Below are positions 1 to 5,453 of a stretch of DNA of 6,673 nucleotides, piece by piece; the stretch's first letter is position 1; every line of letters begins with the position of its first letter. The notes under the pieces were generated by a model that made no database searches, had not been told where the DNA came from, and saw nothing but the letters and a program-made list of their open reading frames with translations. The position numbers were made by a program, and so were the translations under genes. This DNA comes from Chloroflexota bacterium (lineage in GTDB: Bacteria > Chloroflexota > Dehalococcoidia > GIF9 > AB-539-J10). Where the stretch lies: assembly GCA_030604285.1 (NCBI GenBank), contig JAUVWD010000041.1, positions 1-6,673 of the forward strand, given 5' to 3'.

Positions 1-144
1 AATAGCGTTGTAATCATCCCTCTCATAGTAAATCTTCTGTTGCTCAGCAGCGATAACATCATATGGAGGGCAAATAGTTCTGCCCAAATCTTTAACCACT
101 CTTTGGTTGTACCTAATACCTCGAAACGGATGGACTTCGGCCAA
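1..144 (-). CDS. DUF1015 family protein, N-terminal 48 codons (runs off left edge)
   Basis: The minus strand downstream of purL is open from a TTG at 144-142 to the window edge. It encodes a protein beginning MAEVHPFRGIRYN, followed by a CPPYDVI block at residues 25-31. The two blocks (PFRGxRYN and PPYDVI) are, from memory, the N-terminal signature of the DUF1015 family, conserved cytoplasmic proteins of about 400 residues with no established biochemical role. The TTG start is chosen because AAAGGA (157-152) sits 7 bases upstream and because family members begin with almost this sequence. The Shine-Dalgarno overlaps the purL stop codon and only 11 bases separate the two genes, so the gene is probably co-transcribed and translationally coupled with purL. 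About 85-90% of the protein lies outside the window. No function can be assigned from this fragment. Confidence 0.8.
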   Translation of the reverse strand, partial: MAEVHPFRGIRYNQRVVKDLGRTICPPYDVIAAEQQKIYYERDDYNAI

Positions 145-155
145 TCTAGAATCCT

Positions 156-2366
156 TTAACTCAGCGATCTTTCCAGCCCATTCCCCCAAGCCCTTGCTCT
201 CTTAGCTAAGGGTAAATCAATGTAGTTTTCTATTGATAGACGCCTACCGCCCACTTTCCCCAGCAAGGCTAACGGCACCTCCAATCTAGCAGCTATCTTT
301 TCCAGTTTAGCTGCTGAACCCAGAGGCAGCGATACCACGATACGTGATTGAAGCTCTCCAAACAAAGAATCGTCCAACCTTCCGCCCATTCTGCAACCTG
401 CACCCTTAAAGCCAATATCGCCAACAATACAACTTTCGGCAATAGCCACTGCCAGCCCACCATCAGAGCAATCATGAGCTGATTTGATAAGTCCATGCCT
501 TATGGCTTCCAAACAGCAACGTTGCACCCTTCTTTCTAAAGCCAAATCGATAGTAGGTTTTCCTTTAACCAGGTGGTGCACCACCTCCAGATATTCGCTG
601 CCACCAAGAGACCCTTCGCTTGGGCTGAGGGCGGCGCCTAGCAGGAATACCAAATCGCGTTCGTCTTTGAAAGACATAGTGCAATATCCATTTATGTCAT
701 TCATAATTCCTACCATGCCCACTACCGGTGTAGGGTAAATAGCCTGGCCTTTGGTCTCATTGTAAAGGCTAACGTTGCCACTGATAACTGGAATTTTTAG
801 TTCTCGACAAGCTCGTGCCATCCCTTTGATGCTCTCTGCTAACTGATAATAGACGTCGTCCTTTTCCGGATTTCCAAAGTTAAGACAATCGGTAATAGCT
901 AAGGGCTCAGCACCACTACAAACCAGATTTCTAGCGGCCTCAACCACTGCAATCACGCCACCCAAGAAGGGGTCAAGATAGCAATACCGTCCGTTACCAT
1001 CCGTGGCTAAGGAAATGCCCTTTCCTGTGCCCTTAATGCGCAAAACAGCCGCATCGCTGCCGGGCAGAACCACAGAATTGTTCATCACCTGATGGTCGTA
1101 TTGGCGATAAATCCACTCCTTGCTGGCAATGTTAGGGGAAGCCAATAAACGAAGCAAAGTGGAGTTACATTGCCTGGACTTGAGATCAGGGATAGTGGCT
1201 ATATCGAAGGATTGAACTTCAGTAAGCCAAGCTGGTTTCTTACTCCGCCGACGATACAAAGGTGGGGATAATAGCAAATCCACGGGAACTTCGGCCACGA
1301 CTTCCTTCCCTTCCTTAATCACGGCTATACTACTATCGGTAACCTCGCCAATAATGTGGGAGCCGAGTTCCCAGTGATCAAATAAGGCCTTCACCCTATT
1401 CTCGTTACCCTTTCTTACGATCACAAGCATCCTCTCTTGTGACTCTGAAAGCATCACCTCATAGGGGGTCATGTTCTCGTCGCGACGAGGCACCTTATCT
1501 ACATCTATCTCCACACCTCCCCCACCTCTAGCTACAGATTCCACAACAGCGCTGGTCAACCCAGCGGCTCCCAAATCCTGCATTCCTACAATCCAGTCTG
1601 TCTGCGCCAGTTCAAGGCACGCCTCTACAAGCAGCTTTTCCAGAAAGGGATTGCCCACCTGAACCGTCGGTCTCAGTTCTTGTTCTTCCTCAAAAGTGCG
1701 TGACGCCAGGCCAGAAGCGCCATAAATCCCGTCACGACCGGTCTCAGCCCCCACCAGCATCAGCAAGTTGCCTTTGCCACTTGCCTTGGCCCGAACCACC
1801 TTAGCTTTTTCAGCGATACCCAAACATAGGGCGTTGACTACTGGATTGCCTGAGAAACAATTGGCAAAAAAGGCTTCACCACCCACGTTAGGTATTCCCA
1901 AACAATTCCCGTAGCCCCCAATTCCACCGACAACGCCATTAAACAAATAGCGATTGCGGGACTCAGTCAGAGGACCAAAGCGAAGTGAGTTAAGCAAAGC
2001 TATAGGTCGAGCACCCATAGTAAAAATATCACGCACGATACCCCCTACCCCGGTGGCTGCACCTTGATATGGCTCAACCGCCGAAGGATGATTGTGGGAT
2101 TCCATCTTCATAACCAATACCTGACCATCACCAATATCTATTGCTCCAGCATTCTCCTCCCCAGGACCAACCAAAACGTGTTTGCCCCGAGAAGGCAAAA
2201 TCTTAAGCAGCGCCTTAGAATGCTTGTAGCCACAATGCTCACTCCACAAAGAGCCAAACATCCCCAGCTCTACTTCAGTAGGCTCACGCCCCAACCGCTG
2301 GACAATGAGGCTATATTCTCTTTCGCTTAAAGCTACCTTATCAAGAGCTTCTCTCGAGATAGTCAA
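156..2366 (-). CDS. purL: Phosphoribosylformylglycinamidine synthase subunit PurL (short form)
   Basis: Synthetase subunit of FGAM synthase, the fourth step of de novo purine synthesis: FGAR + ATP + ammonia from PurQ gives FGAM. The 736-residue length fits the short PurL that works with separate PurQ and PurS. Visible motifs in order: [11 protein letters not shown] (40-50, with the catalytic-type His44); [18 protein letters not shown] (89-106, ATP/Mg binding); [18 protein letters not shown] (147-164); [12 protein letters not shown] (262-273); the second half repeats the AIRS-like fold with [13 protein letters not shown] (469-481), CLNFGNPEK (494-502), [10 protein letters not shown] (529-538) and [12 protein letters not shown] (630-641). 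The start is a TTG (2366-2364) preceded at 7 bases by GGGAG (2378-2374). No in-frame ATG lies near it, and the N-terminus agrees with the family. The gene overlaps the end of purQ by 26 bases, so translation is probably coupled. It appears intact. Confidence 0.97.
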   Translation of the reverse strand: MTISREALDKVALSEREYSLIVQRLGREPTEVELGMFGSLWSEHCGYKHSKALLKILPSRGKHVLVGPGEENAGAIDIGDGQVLVMKMESHNHPSAVEPYQGAATGVGGIVRDIFTMGARPIALLNSLRFGPLTESRNRYLFNGVVGGIGGYGNCLGIPNVGGEAFFANCFSGNPVVNALCLGIAEKAKVVRAKASGKGNLLMLVGAETGRDGIYGASGLASRTFEEEQELRPTVQVGNPFLEKLLVEACLELAQTDWIVGMQDLGAAGLTSAVVESVARGGGGVEIDVDKVPRRDENMTPYEVMLSESQERMLVIVRKGNENRVKALFDHWELGSHIIGEVTDSSIAVIKEGKEVVAEVPVDLLLSPPLYRRRSKKPAWLTEVQSFDIATIPDLKSRQCNSTLLRLLASPNIASKEWIYRQYDHQVMNNSVVLPGSDAAVLRIKGTGKGISLATDGNGRYCYLDPFLGGVIAVVEAARNLVCSGAEPLAITDCLNFGNPEKDDVYYQLAESIKGMARACRELKIPVISGNVSLYNETKGQAIYPTPVVGMVGIMNDINGYCTMSFKDERDLVFLLGAALSPSEGSLGGSEYLEVVHHLVKGKPTIDLALERRVQRCCLEAIRHGLIKSAHDCSDGGLAVAIAESCIVGDIGFKGAGCRMGGRLDDSLFGELQSRIVVSLPLGSAAKLEKIAARLEVPLALLGKVGGRRLSIENYIDLPLAKRARAWGNGLERSLS

Positions 2367-3039
2367 TCATCGACTCCCAAATTAGATTACCATCTACGCT
2401 GCCAAGAAGTAATTCGCAGGCTCGCTCAGGATGGGGCATCATGCCCAGAACATTGCCTTCCCTATTCAAAATCCCTGCAATATTGTGTAAAGAACCATTA
2501 GGATTGACTTGCTGGGTTATCTCACCTGAAGGAGTAGAATAGCGAAATACAACTTGACCATTGGCTTGCAATCCCGCTAGAGCAGTGTCATCAGCATAGT
2601 AGTTTCCTTCGTAGTGGGAGATGGGCATTCTTAATACCTGTCCCTTCTCGCATTCGGAACTGAAGGAGGAATAATGGTTCTCTACTCTAAGATTGACCCA
2701 CTGGCATCGGTATTGTAGATGACTGCTAGGCAACAACGCCCCCGGCAGAAGTCCGGCCTCACACAGAATCTGAAAACCATTGCAGATGCCAATAACCAGT
2801 CCCCCATCATGAGCAAATCGCTCCACGGCAGCCATGACTGGCGAAAAACGGGCTATGGCCCCAACCCGAAGATAATCACCGTAGGAAAAACCCCCGGGAA
2901 GAACGATACAATCATAACCAGAGAATTGAGTCTCCTTGTGCCAGATATGATTAGCTTCTTGCCCCAAAACATCATGAAGGGCATAATGACAATCTTGGTC
3001 ACTCCAGGTGCCGGGGAAAACAACAATACCAAATCTCAT
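2341..3039 (-). CDS. purQ: Phosphoribosylformylglycinamidine synthase subunit PurQ (glutaminase)
   Basis: Class I glutamine amidotransferase subunit of FGAM synthase. It hydrolyses glutamine and channels ammonia to PurL. At 232 residues it has the usual length. Key sites: [12 protein letters not shown] at the N-terminus (6-17), [12 protein letters not shown] (47-58, oxyanion region), the nucleophile elbow GICNGFQIL (84-92) with Cys86, and [10 protein letters not shown] (200-209) with His203 and Glu205 completing the triad. The ATG start matches the family N-terminus ([10 protein letters not shown]). Unusually, there is no Shine-Dalgarno before the ATG. Instead an A/T-rich stretch and the rpsU terminator hairpin lie immediately upstream, with a TATATT hexamer at -12 to -7. 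The gene is followed by, and overlaps, purL. purS, normally the partner immediately upstream, is absent: the upstream neighbour is rpsU. Confidence 0.97.
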   Translation of the reverse strand: MRFGIVVFPGTWSDQDCHYALHDVLGQEANHIWHKETQFSGYDCIVLPGGFSYGDYLRVGAIARFSPVMAAVERFAHDGGLVIGICNGFQILCEAGLLPGALLPSSHLQYRCQWVNLRVENHYSSFSSECEKGQVLRMPISHYEGNYYADDTALAGLQANGQVVFRYSTPSGEITQQVNPNGSLHNIAGILNREGNVLGMMPHPERACELLLGSVDGNLIWESMIDYLERSS

Positions 3040-3040
3040 G

Positions 3041-3077
3041 CTATAAATATAAAACTGGCGGTCTCATTTCACCGCCA
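3041..3077 (-). terminator. Rho-independent terminator after rpsU
   Basis: Read on the minus strand, TGGCGGT (3077-3071) and ACCGCCA (3062-3056) form a perfect 7-bp G/C-rich stem with an 8-base loop. They are followed by GTTTTATATTTATAG, a T-rich tail interrupted by A residues. The hairpin begins 43 bases after the rpsU stop and ends 16 bases before the purQ ATG. It would separate rpsU from purQL transcription. Because the T-tract is imperfect, termination may be partial, and the hairpin could also act as an attenuator-like element before purQ. Confidence 0.72.
3046..3051 (-). promoter_or_regulatory. Candidate -10 element for purQ (leaderless arrangement)
   Basis: TATATT on the minus strand occupies -12 to -7 relative to the A of the purQ ATG, matching TATAAT at 5 of 6 positions. 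This is where a -10 box would sit if transcription began at the start codon itself. No Shine-Dalgarno is visible upstream of this ATG. I see no good -35 hexamer; the best is GTGAAA (3072-3067) with a 15-base spacer, 4 of 6 matches. The hexamer also forms part of the terminator's T-rich tail, so the match could be coincidental. Confidence 0.35.
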
Positions 3078-3120
3078 TGTACGATTCACCCACTGGTCCA
3101 ACCTTCCGCCACGAGGTTAA

Positions 3121-3297
3121 CTACCTCGAACTCTTCCACTTCCTCACTGCTTGTTTCTTCTTGCGCTCCACACTTGGTTTCTCATAGAACCTACGACGAC
3201 GGATTTCAGCTAGAATGCGACCTTCTTGCACCTGCCGATTGAACCTGCGCAACAAATTTTCAAACTTCTCGCCTGAGCCAAGCTTCACTTCAGCCAC
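3121..3297 (-). CDS. rpsU: Small ribosomal subunit protein bS21
   Basis: A 58-residue, highly basic protein not included in the longer-ORF list. It begins MAEVKLGSGEKFENLLRRFN, continues with a core QEGRILAEIRRRRFYEKPS (residues 24-42), and ends with a lysine/arginine-rich tail (VERKKKQAVRKWKSSR, 43-58). This is the classic bS21 pattern, a 30S platform protein near the 16S 3' end that contributes to translation initiation. The GTG start (3297-3295) is fixed by the Shine-Dalgarno GGAGGTGAT (3311-3303), nine contiguous bases complementary to the usual 16S tail, and by family alignment. An ATG at 3305-3303 is out of frame and stops after four codons. A terminator-like hairpin follows. A possible 52-codon gene ends inside its Shine-Dalgarno. 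The length is typical for bS21 outside the Proteobacteria, where it is about 70 residues. Confidence 0.95.
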   Translation of the reverse strand: MAEVKLGSGEKFENLLRRFNRQVQEGRILAEIRRRRFYEKPSVERKKKQAVRKWKSSR

Positions 3298-3302
3298 ACA
3301 GC

Positions 3303-3311
3303 ATCACCTCC
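3303..3311 (-). promoter_or_regulatory. Near-consensus Shine-Dalgarno of rpsU
   Basis: GGAGGTGAT on the minus strand matches nine contiguous bases of the ideal Shine-Dalgarno (AAGGAGGTGATC). It lies 5 bases from the GTG start, or 9 bases counted from the GGAGG core. It decides the GTG start of rpsU. The TGA stop of the small upstream reading frame (3306-3304) is embedded in it, an arrangement typical of translational coupling. Confidence 0.85.
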
Positions 3312-3462
3312 ATCCACTCCGTTTTGCTACTTTGATCGCCAACCAAGCCATTTTACCCTCCACCCCAGACTCCGTCAAGGATTGGACGGAGGTCACCAGA
3401 TCGAAATACTTGTTTGCCCACTCCGTTACATCCTCTACTGTATCCTTGTATCCCGGGAGCAA
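3304..3462 (-). CDS. Possible small hypothetical protein (52 aa) upstream of rpsU
   Basis: A minus-strand frame from TTG (3462-3460) to TGA (3306-3304) encodes a protein beginning MLPGYKDTVEDVTEWANKYF and ending MAWLAIKVAKRSGWR. I do not recognise it. Points in favour: coding-like codons (mostly G or A at first positions), a plausible mixed acidic/hydrophobic then basic composition, no low complexity, and a stop that falls inside the rpsU Shine-Dalgarno, as in a coupled operon. Points against: no clear ribosome-binding site (only the weak AAGAG about 10 bases upstream), a non-ATG start, and a stop codon in frame just before it (3477-3475). It could instead be the remnant C-terminus of a longer gene whose front part has lost frame. 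A 7-bp perfect inverted repeat (3370-3391) lies inside the frame. Moderate to low confidence. Confidence 0.42.
   Translation of the reverse strand: MLPGYKDTVEDVTEWANKYFDLVTSVQSLTESGVEGKMAWLAIKVAKRSGWR
3370..3391. repeat. Perfect 7-bp inverted repeat (hairpin) upstream of rpsU
   Basis: CTCCGTC (3370-3376) and GACGGAG (3385-3391) are exact inverted copies around the 8-base spacer AAGGATTG. The stem can be extended by GAC/GTC pairs if one base is bulged. No T-run follows on either strand, so it is not an obvious terminator. It lies about 60 bases before the rpsU Shine-Dalgarno in the transcript and inside the small hypothetical frame. A role in rpsU leader structure is possible but unproved. 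Confidence 0.5.
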
Positions 3463-3667
3463 AATGGTTTTCTCTTAGCTGCCCTGATAACACAGGGAAA
3501 GGAGGATTTTGCCATTGGAACCGAAACCTTACTTTGCGGTTAGATGACGAGGGAGTCTTTAGTCCGTATGAGTGCCAAATCTGTGCCGGGGGGTTTTCTT
3601 CAATCAATAACCAAAATCGCCTAGAATCTTTCAATCCCTTACTTGATGTACTGTGTTAAAATAAAGT
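3463..3667. other. Divergent spacer between the rpsU and xer blocks
   Basis: About 205 bases separate the outermost plausible minus-strand start from the xer ATG and should hold promoters for both directions. I can point to four things. First, an extended -10-like box before xer (separate entry). Second, a small perfect hairpin, CCCTG-ATAACA-CAGGG (3482-3497). Third, directly after it, a strong Shine-Dalgarno-like AAAGGAGGA (3498-3506), spaced 9 bases from its GGAGG core to a TTG (3515) that opens a frame of only 10 codons (stop 3545-3547). Fourth, in the next plus frame, a stretch open to 3659 with a CQIC motif. Long overlapping frames on both strands resemble nothing I know. No RNA family or mobile element is recognised here. 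Confidence 0.5.
3654..3662 (+). promoter_or_regulatory. Candidate extended -10 promoter of the xer gene
   Basis: TGTTAAAAT reads as an extended -10 (TG, one base, then TAAAAT with 5 of 6 matches to TATAAT). It ends five bases before the xer ATG (3668). No purine-rich Shine-Dalgarno separates them. If functional, transcription would begin at or next to the start codon, giving a leaderless mRNA. No convincing -35 hexamer is seen at the normal distance, which is tolerable for an extended -10. A/T-rich sequence makes chance matches common. Confidence 0.4.
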
Positions 3668-4495
3668 ATGGAAAAGGACATCGATGCCTTTCTCCATTAT
3701 TTGGCTGAAGAGAAAGGGTGCTCCCAGAATACTGTGGCTGCTTATCGCAATGATTTAGGCCAGCTGCTCAGTTTTATCCAGGCAGAGAGGGCAAAGGGCA
3801 TAGTCAGGTCCACCGAAGGGCTTCTGAAAAGCTATTTACTCAGCCTAAGAGAAAAGAGGTACTCCACAGCTACGGTAGCTCGCAAGGTGGCCTCGGCTAA
3901 ATCGCTTTTCAAATTTATGGTTGATTCAGGTAGGTTGAGGGAGAATCCAACACAAAACTTGATTTCTCCGCAAGTCCACAAGCGTCCGCCGAAGCTTGTG
4001 TCTTCATCTGAATATCAACTTTTGTTGGCAGAGCCAGCAAAGTTATCTACTCCAGAAGCCAAAAGAGACAGGGTAATGTTAGAATTGCTTTATGCCACTG
4101 GTTTACGTGTAAGCGAGCTAGTCTCATTGAATGTGAAGGATGTTGATTTCCAACATTCTTGTGTGTGCTGTTCCGGAAGACGGATTCCTTTCGACCACCA
4201 TATAGCCCAATTGGTCGCCGATTTTGTTAAGGGCGGAAGATTTGATCTGTTGTACGATGAGGGGGAAGAGACGTTATTTCTTAATCGGCGTGGCAAGGGG
4301 CTTACGCGGCAAGGATTCTGGCAGATTGTCCGGAACTATGCTCGCAAAGCTGGTTTCGGTGCCAAGATCACGCCGAATGCCTTGCGTCATAGCTTCGCTG
4401 TGCATAAACTACAGACTGGTGCTGACCTTCAATCGGTGCAGCAGCTCTTAGGTCACGCATATATCTCGAGTACTAGGATTTACAAACAAGTTTGA
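3668..4495 (+). CDS. XerC/XerD-like tyrosine recombinase with altered active site
   Basis: A 275-residue member of the Xer family, which resolves chromosome dimers by DNA strand exchange. The N-terminal SAM-like core-binding domain (about 1-90) has the family pattern IDAFLHYLAEEKGCSQNT and AAYRNDL. The catalytic domain follows, with LLYATGLRVSELVSL (140-154, catalytic Arg147), LFLNRRGKGLTRQGFW (203-218), NALRHSFAVHKL (237-248, Arg240), LLGHAYIS (260-267, His263) and the nucleophile Tyr272 in TRIYKQV. Three departures from the family are visible. The beta-hairpin that normally carries the catalytic lysine (GKGNKER in E. coli XerD) is about five residues shorter and reads SCVCCSGRRIP (164-174). 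The His of the HxxR motif is Asn237. The protein stops three residues after the tyrosine, about 16 residues short. No frameshift restores the tail. It may be a degenerate or specialised paralogue. It is first of four co-directional genes. Confidence 0.9.
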   Translation: MEKDIDAFLHYLAEEKGCSQNTVAAYRNDLGQLLSFIQAERAKGIVRSTEGLLKSYLLSLREKRYSTATVARKVASAKSLFKFMVDSGRLRENPTQNLISPQVHKRPPKLVSSSEYQLLLAEPAKLSTPEAKRDRVMLELLYATGLRVSELVSLNVKDVDFQHSCVCCSGRRIPFDHHIAQLVADFVKGGRFDLLYDEGEETLFLNRRGKGLTRQGFWQIVRNYARKAGFGAKITPNALRHSFAVHKLQTGADLQSVQQLLGHAYISSTRIYKQV

Positions 4496-4532
4496 CTCTT
4501 AAGTTGGCTGGAAATTATTCTTGGTGGGGGTA

Positions 4533-4778
4533 ATGTCCAAGAAATCACGTCGTAGCAGAGCGAAACGCCATGCCAGGCCGGTAAGAGCAACAAAGGGAGA
4601 GCATTACCGTACGCCTGAGCCAGCAATTGCAAGCTATCAATCGTCAACCCCAAAACCTTCTGAGGCTCGAAGCTCTATCGAGCGCTATTGGTATATATTG
4701 CCCGAACTGCGGCGCATTGCCATTATCGGTGGTTCGATACTCCTGATTCTCATAGTGCTATCGTTTGTCCTTGGTTGA
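4533..4778 (+). CDS. Small basic protein with one C-terminal membrane segment
   Basis: An 81-residue protein of unknown function. The first 20 residues are very basic (MSKKSRRSRAKRHARPVRAT). Residues 25-50 are a polar Pro/Ser-rich linker (TPEPAIASYQSSTPKPSEA). Residues about 62-80 form a single hydrophobic helix (IAIIGGSILLILIVLSFVL) ending one residue before the stop. This predicts a tail-anchored inner-membrane protein with its positive N-terminus in the cytoplasm, where it might touch nucleic acid or ribosomes (inference from charge only). I choose the ATG at 4533 over the in-frame TTG at 4521, because the region between them (GGTGGGGG, 4523-4530) looks like ribosome-binding sequence, although it is close to the ATG. 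The gene begins 37 bases after the recombinase stop and ends 20 bases before pcm. Short proteins of this layout occur in Chloroflexota from memory, but I cannot name a family. Confidence 0.78.
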   Translation: MSKKSRRSRAKRHARPVRATKGEHYRTPEPAIASYQSSTPKPSEARSSIERYWYILPELRRIAIIGGSILLILIVLSFVLG

Positions 4779-4798
4779 CATCTTTCGAGTGATCAGCA

Positions 4799-5437
4799 GT
4801 GGTGGATCTAGAAGCAGCCCGCGCTAACTTGATTAGAGACCTTAGCCATGAGATTAGCGATAAGTCGGTACTTGAAGCTATGGCCCGTGTGCCGCGCGAG
4901 GCGTTTGTGCCTCAAGACTGCTACTACTCGGCTTACGAAGATAGACCGCTAAGCATTGGTTTCGGTCAAACCATTTCTCAACCCTTCATCGTAGCGCTAA
5001 TGATCCAAGCTCTACAGCTCAAGGGTGATGAAAAGCTGTTGGAGTTAGGCACTGGAAGTGGTTATGAAGCAGCTATATTGGCTGACTTAGTGAAACACGT
5101 GGTTACCGTAGAAATCATACCTGAACTGGCGGAATCGGCTGAGCGAGCCCTACGGAAGCTTGGTTATTCTAACATTGAAGTTCACATTGCTGGTAAGACT
5201 TTGGGTTGGCCGGAAGAAGCTCCTTACAATGCTATTATAGTTTCTGCGGGTGCTCCTTCTGTTCCTCAAGTCCTTTTGGATCAGCTATCCTGGGGTGGTC
5301 GACTAGTAATCCCTGTCGGCTCCCACTGGGAACAAGAACTAACCAAAGTCACCAAACGTCGCAAGGGAAACAAGGTAGAGAGGTTAGGAGGCTGCTATTT
5401 CGTGCCGCTCATTGGCGAAGGCGCCTGGCAGAAATAG
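4799..5437 (+). CDS. pcm: Protein-L-isoaspartate O-methyltransferase
   Basis: A cytoplasmic SAM-dependent enzyme that methylates L-isoaspartyl residues formed by spontaneous ageing of Asn/Asp, starting their repair. The 212-residue length is normal. Features: VPREAFVP (31-38) and YEDRPLSIGFGQTISQPFIVALM (46-68), the PCMT-specific acceptor site; LLELGTGSGYEAAILA (80-95), SAM motif I; VTVEIIPELAE (102-112), the acidic post-I strand; APYNAIIVSAGAP (141-153), motif II; and GGRLVIPVG (166-174), motif III. Two small departures: the usual GDG before LGWPEEAPY is AGK here (131-133), and the usual Asp in PYDAIIV is Asn144. Neither need abolish activity. The start is GTG (4799-4801), immediately followed by a second GTG; the upstream GAGTGATC (4787-4794) is a weak Shine-Dalgarno. 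The gene lies 20 bases after the membrane-protein gene and 16 before the flavoprotein, so it is likely in one operon. Confidence 0.95.
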   Translation: MVDLEAARANLIRDLSHEISDKSVLEAMARVPREAFVPQDCYYSAYEDRPLSIGFGQTISQPFIVALMIQALQLKGDEKLLELGTGSGYEAAILADLVKHVVTVEIIPELAESAERALRKLGYSNIEVHIAGKTLGWPEEAPYNAIIVSAGAPSVPQVLLDQLSWGGRLVIPVGSHWEQELTKVTKRRKGNKVERLGGCYFVPLIGEGAWQK

Positions 5438-5453
5438 CTGAGCTAACCGTGCT

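Noticed and set aside
293..2330. Several frames of 63-88 codons on the plus strand opposite purL
   Set aside because: They are shadows of purL: composition follows the antisense of a conserved gene, and they have no recognisable domains.
3298..3480. A hidden purS upstream of purQ
   Set aside because: The only decent minus-strand frame here lacks the PurS pattern (beta-strand start such as KVYVTLKPGVLDPQG) and lies upstream of rpsU, not next to purQ.
3353..3634. 93-codon minus-strand frame and the overlapping 81-codon plus-strand frame (3414-3659) as full genes
   Set aside because: They overlap antisense over most of their length, resemble no family, and lack a suitable ribosome-binding site at their first start codons. 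Only parts of the region (noted separately) have any independent support.
3668..4495. Recombinase as integrase of a mobile element using tRNA-Glu as its attachment site
   Set aside because: The protein is Xer-like rather than phage-integrase-like, the tRNA is intact and 2 kb away, no second copy of the tRNA 3' end is seen, and the genes between are ordinary housekeeping or hypothetical genes.
4496..4532. Frameshift at the end of the recombinase gene restoring the usual C-terminal helix
   Set aside because: Neither other frame after the stop encodes anything resembling the RLRxxYxxxHPRA-type ending of Xer proteins; one stops almost at once and the other reads TLKLAGNYSWWG.
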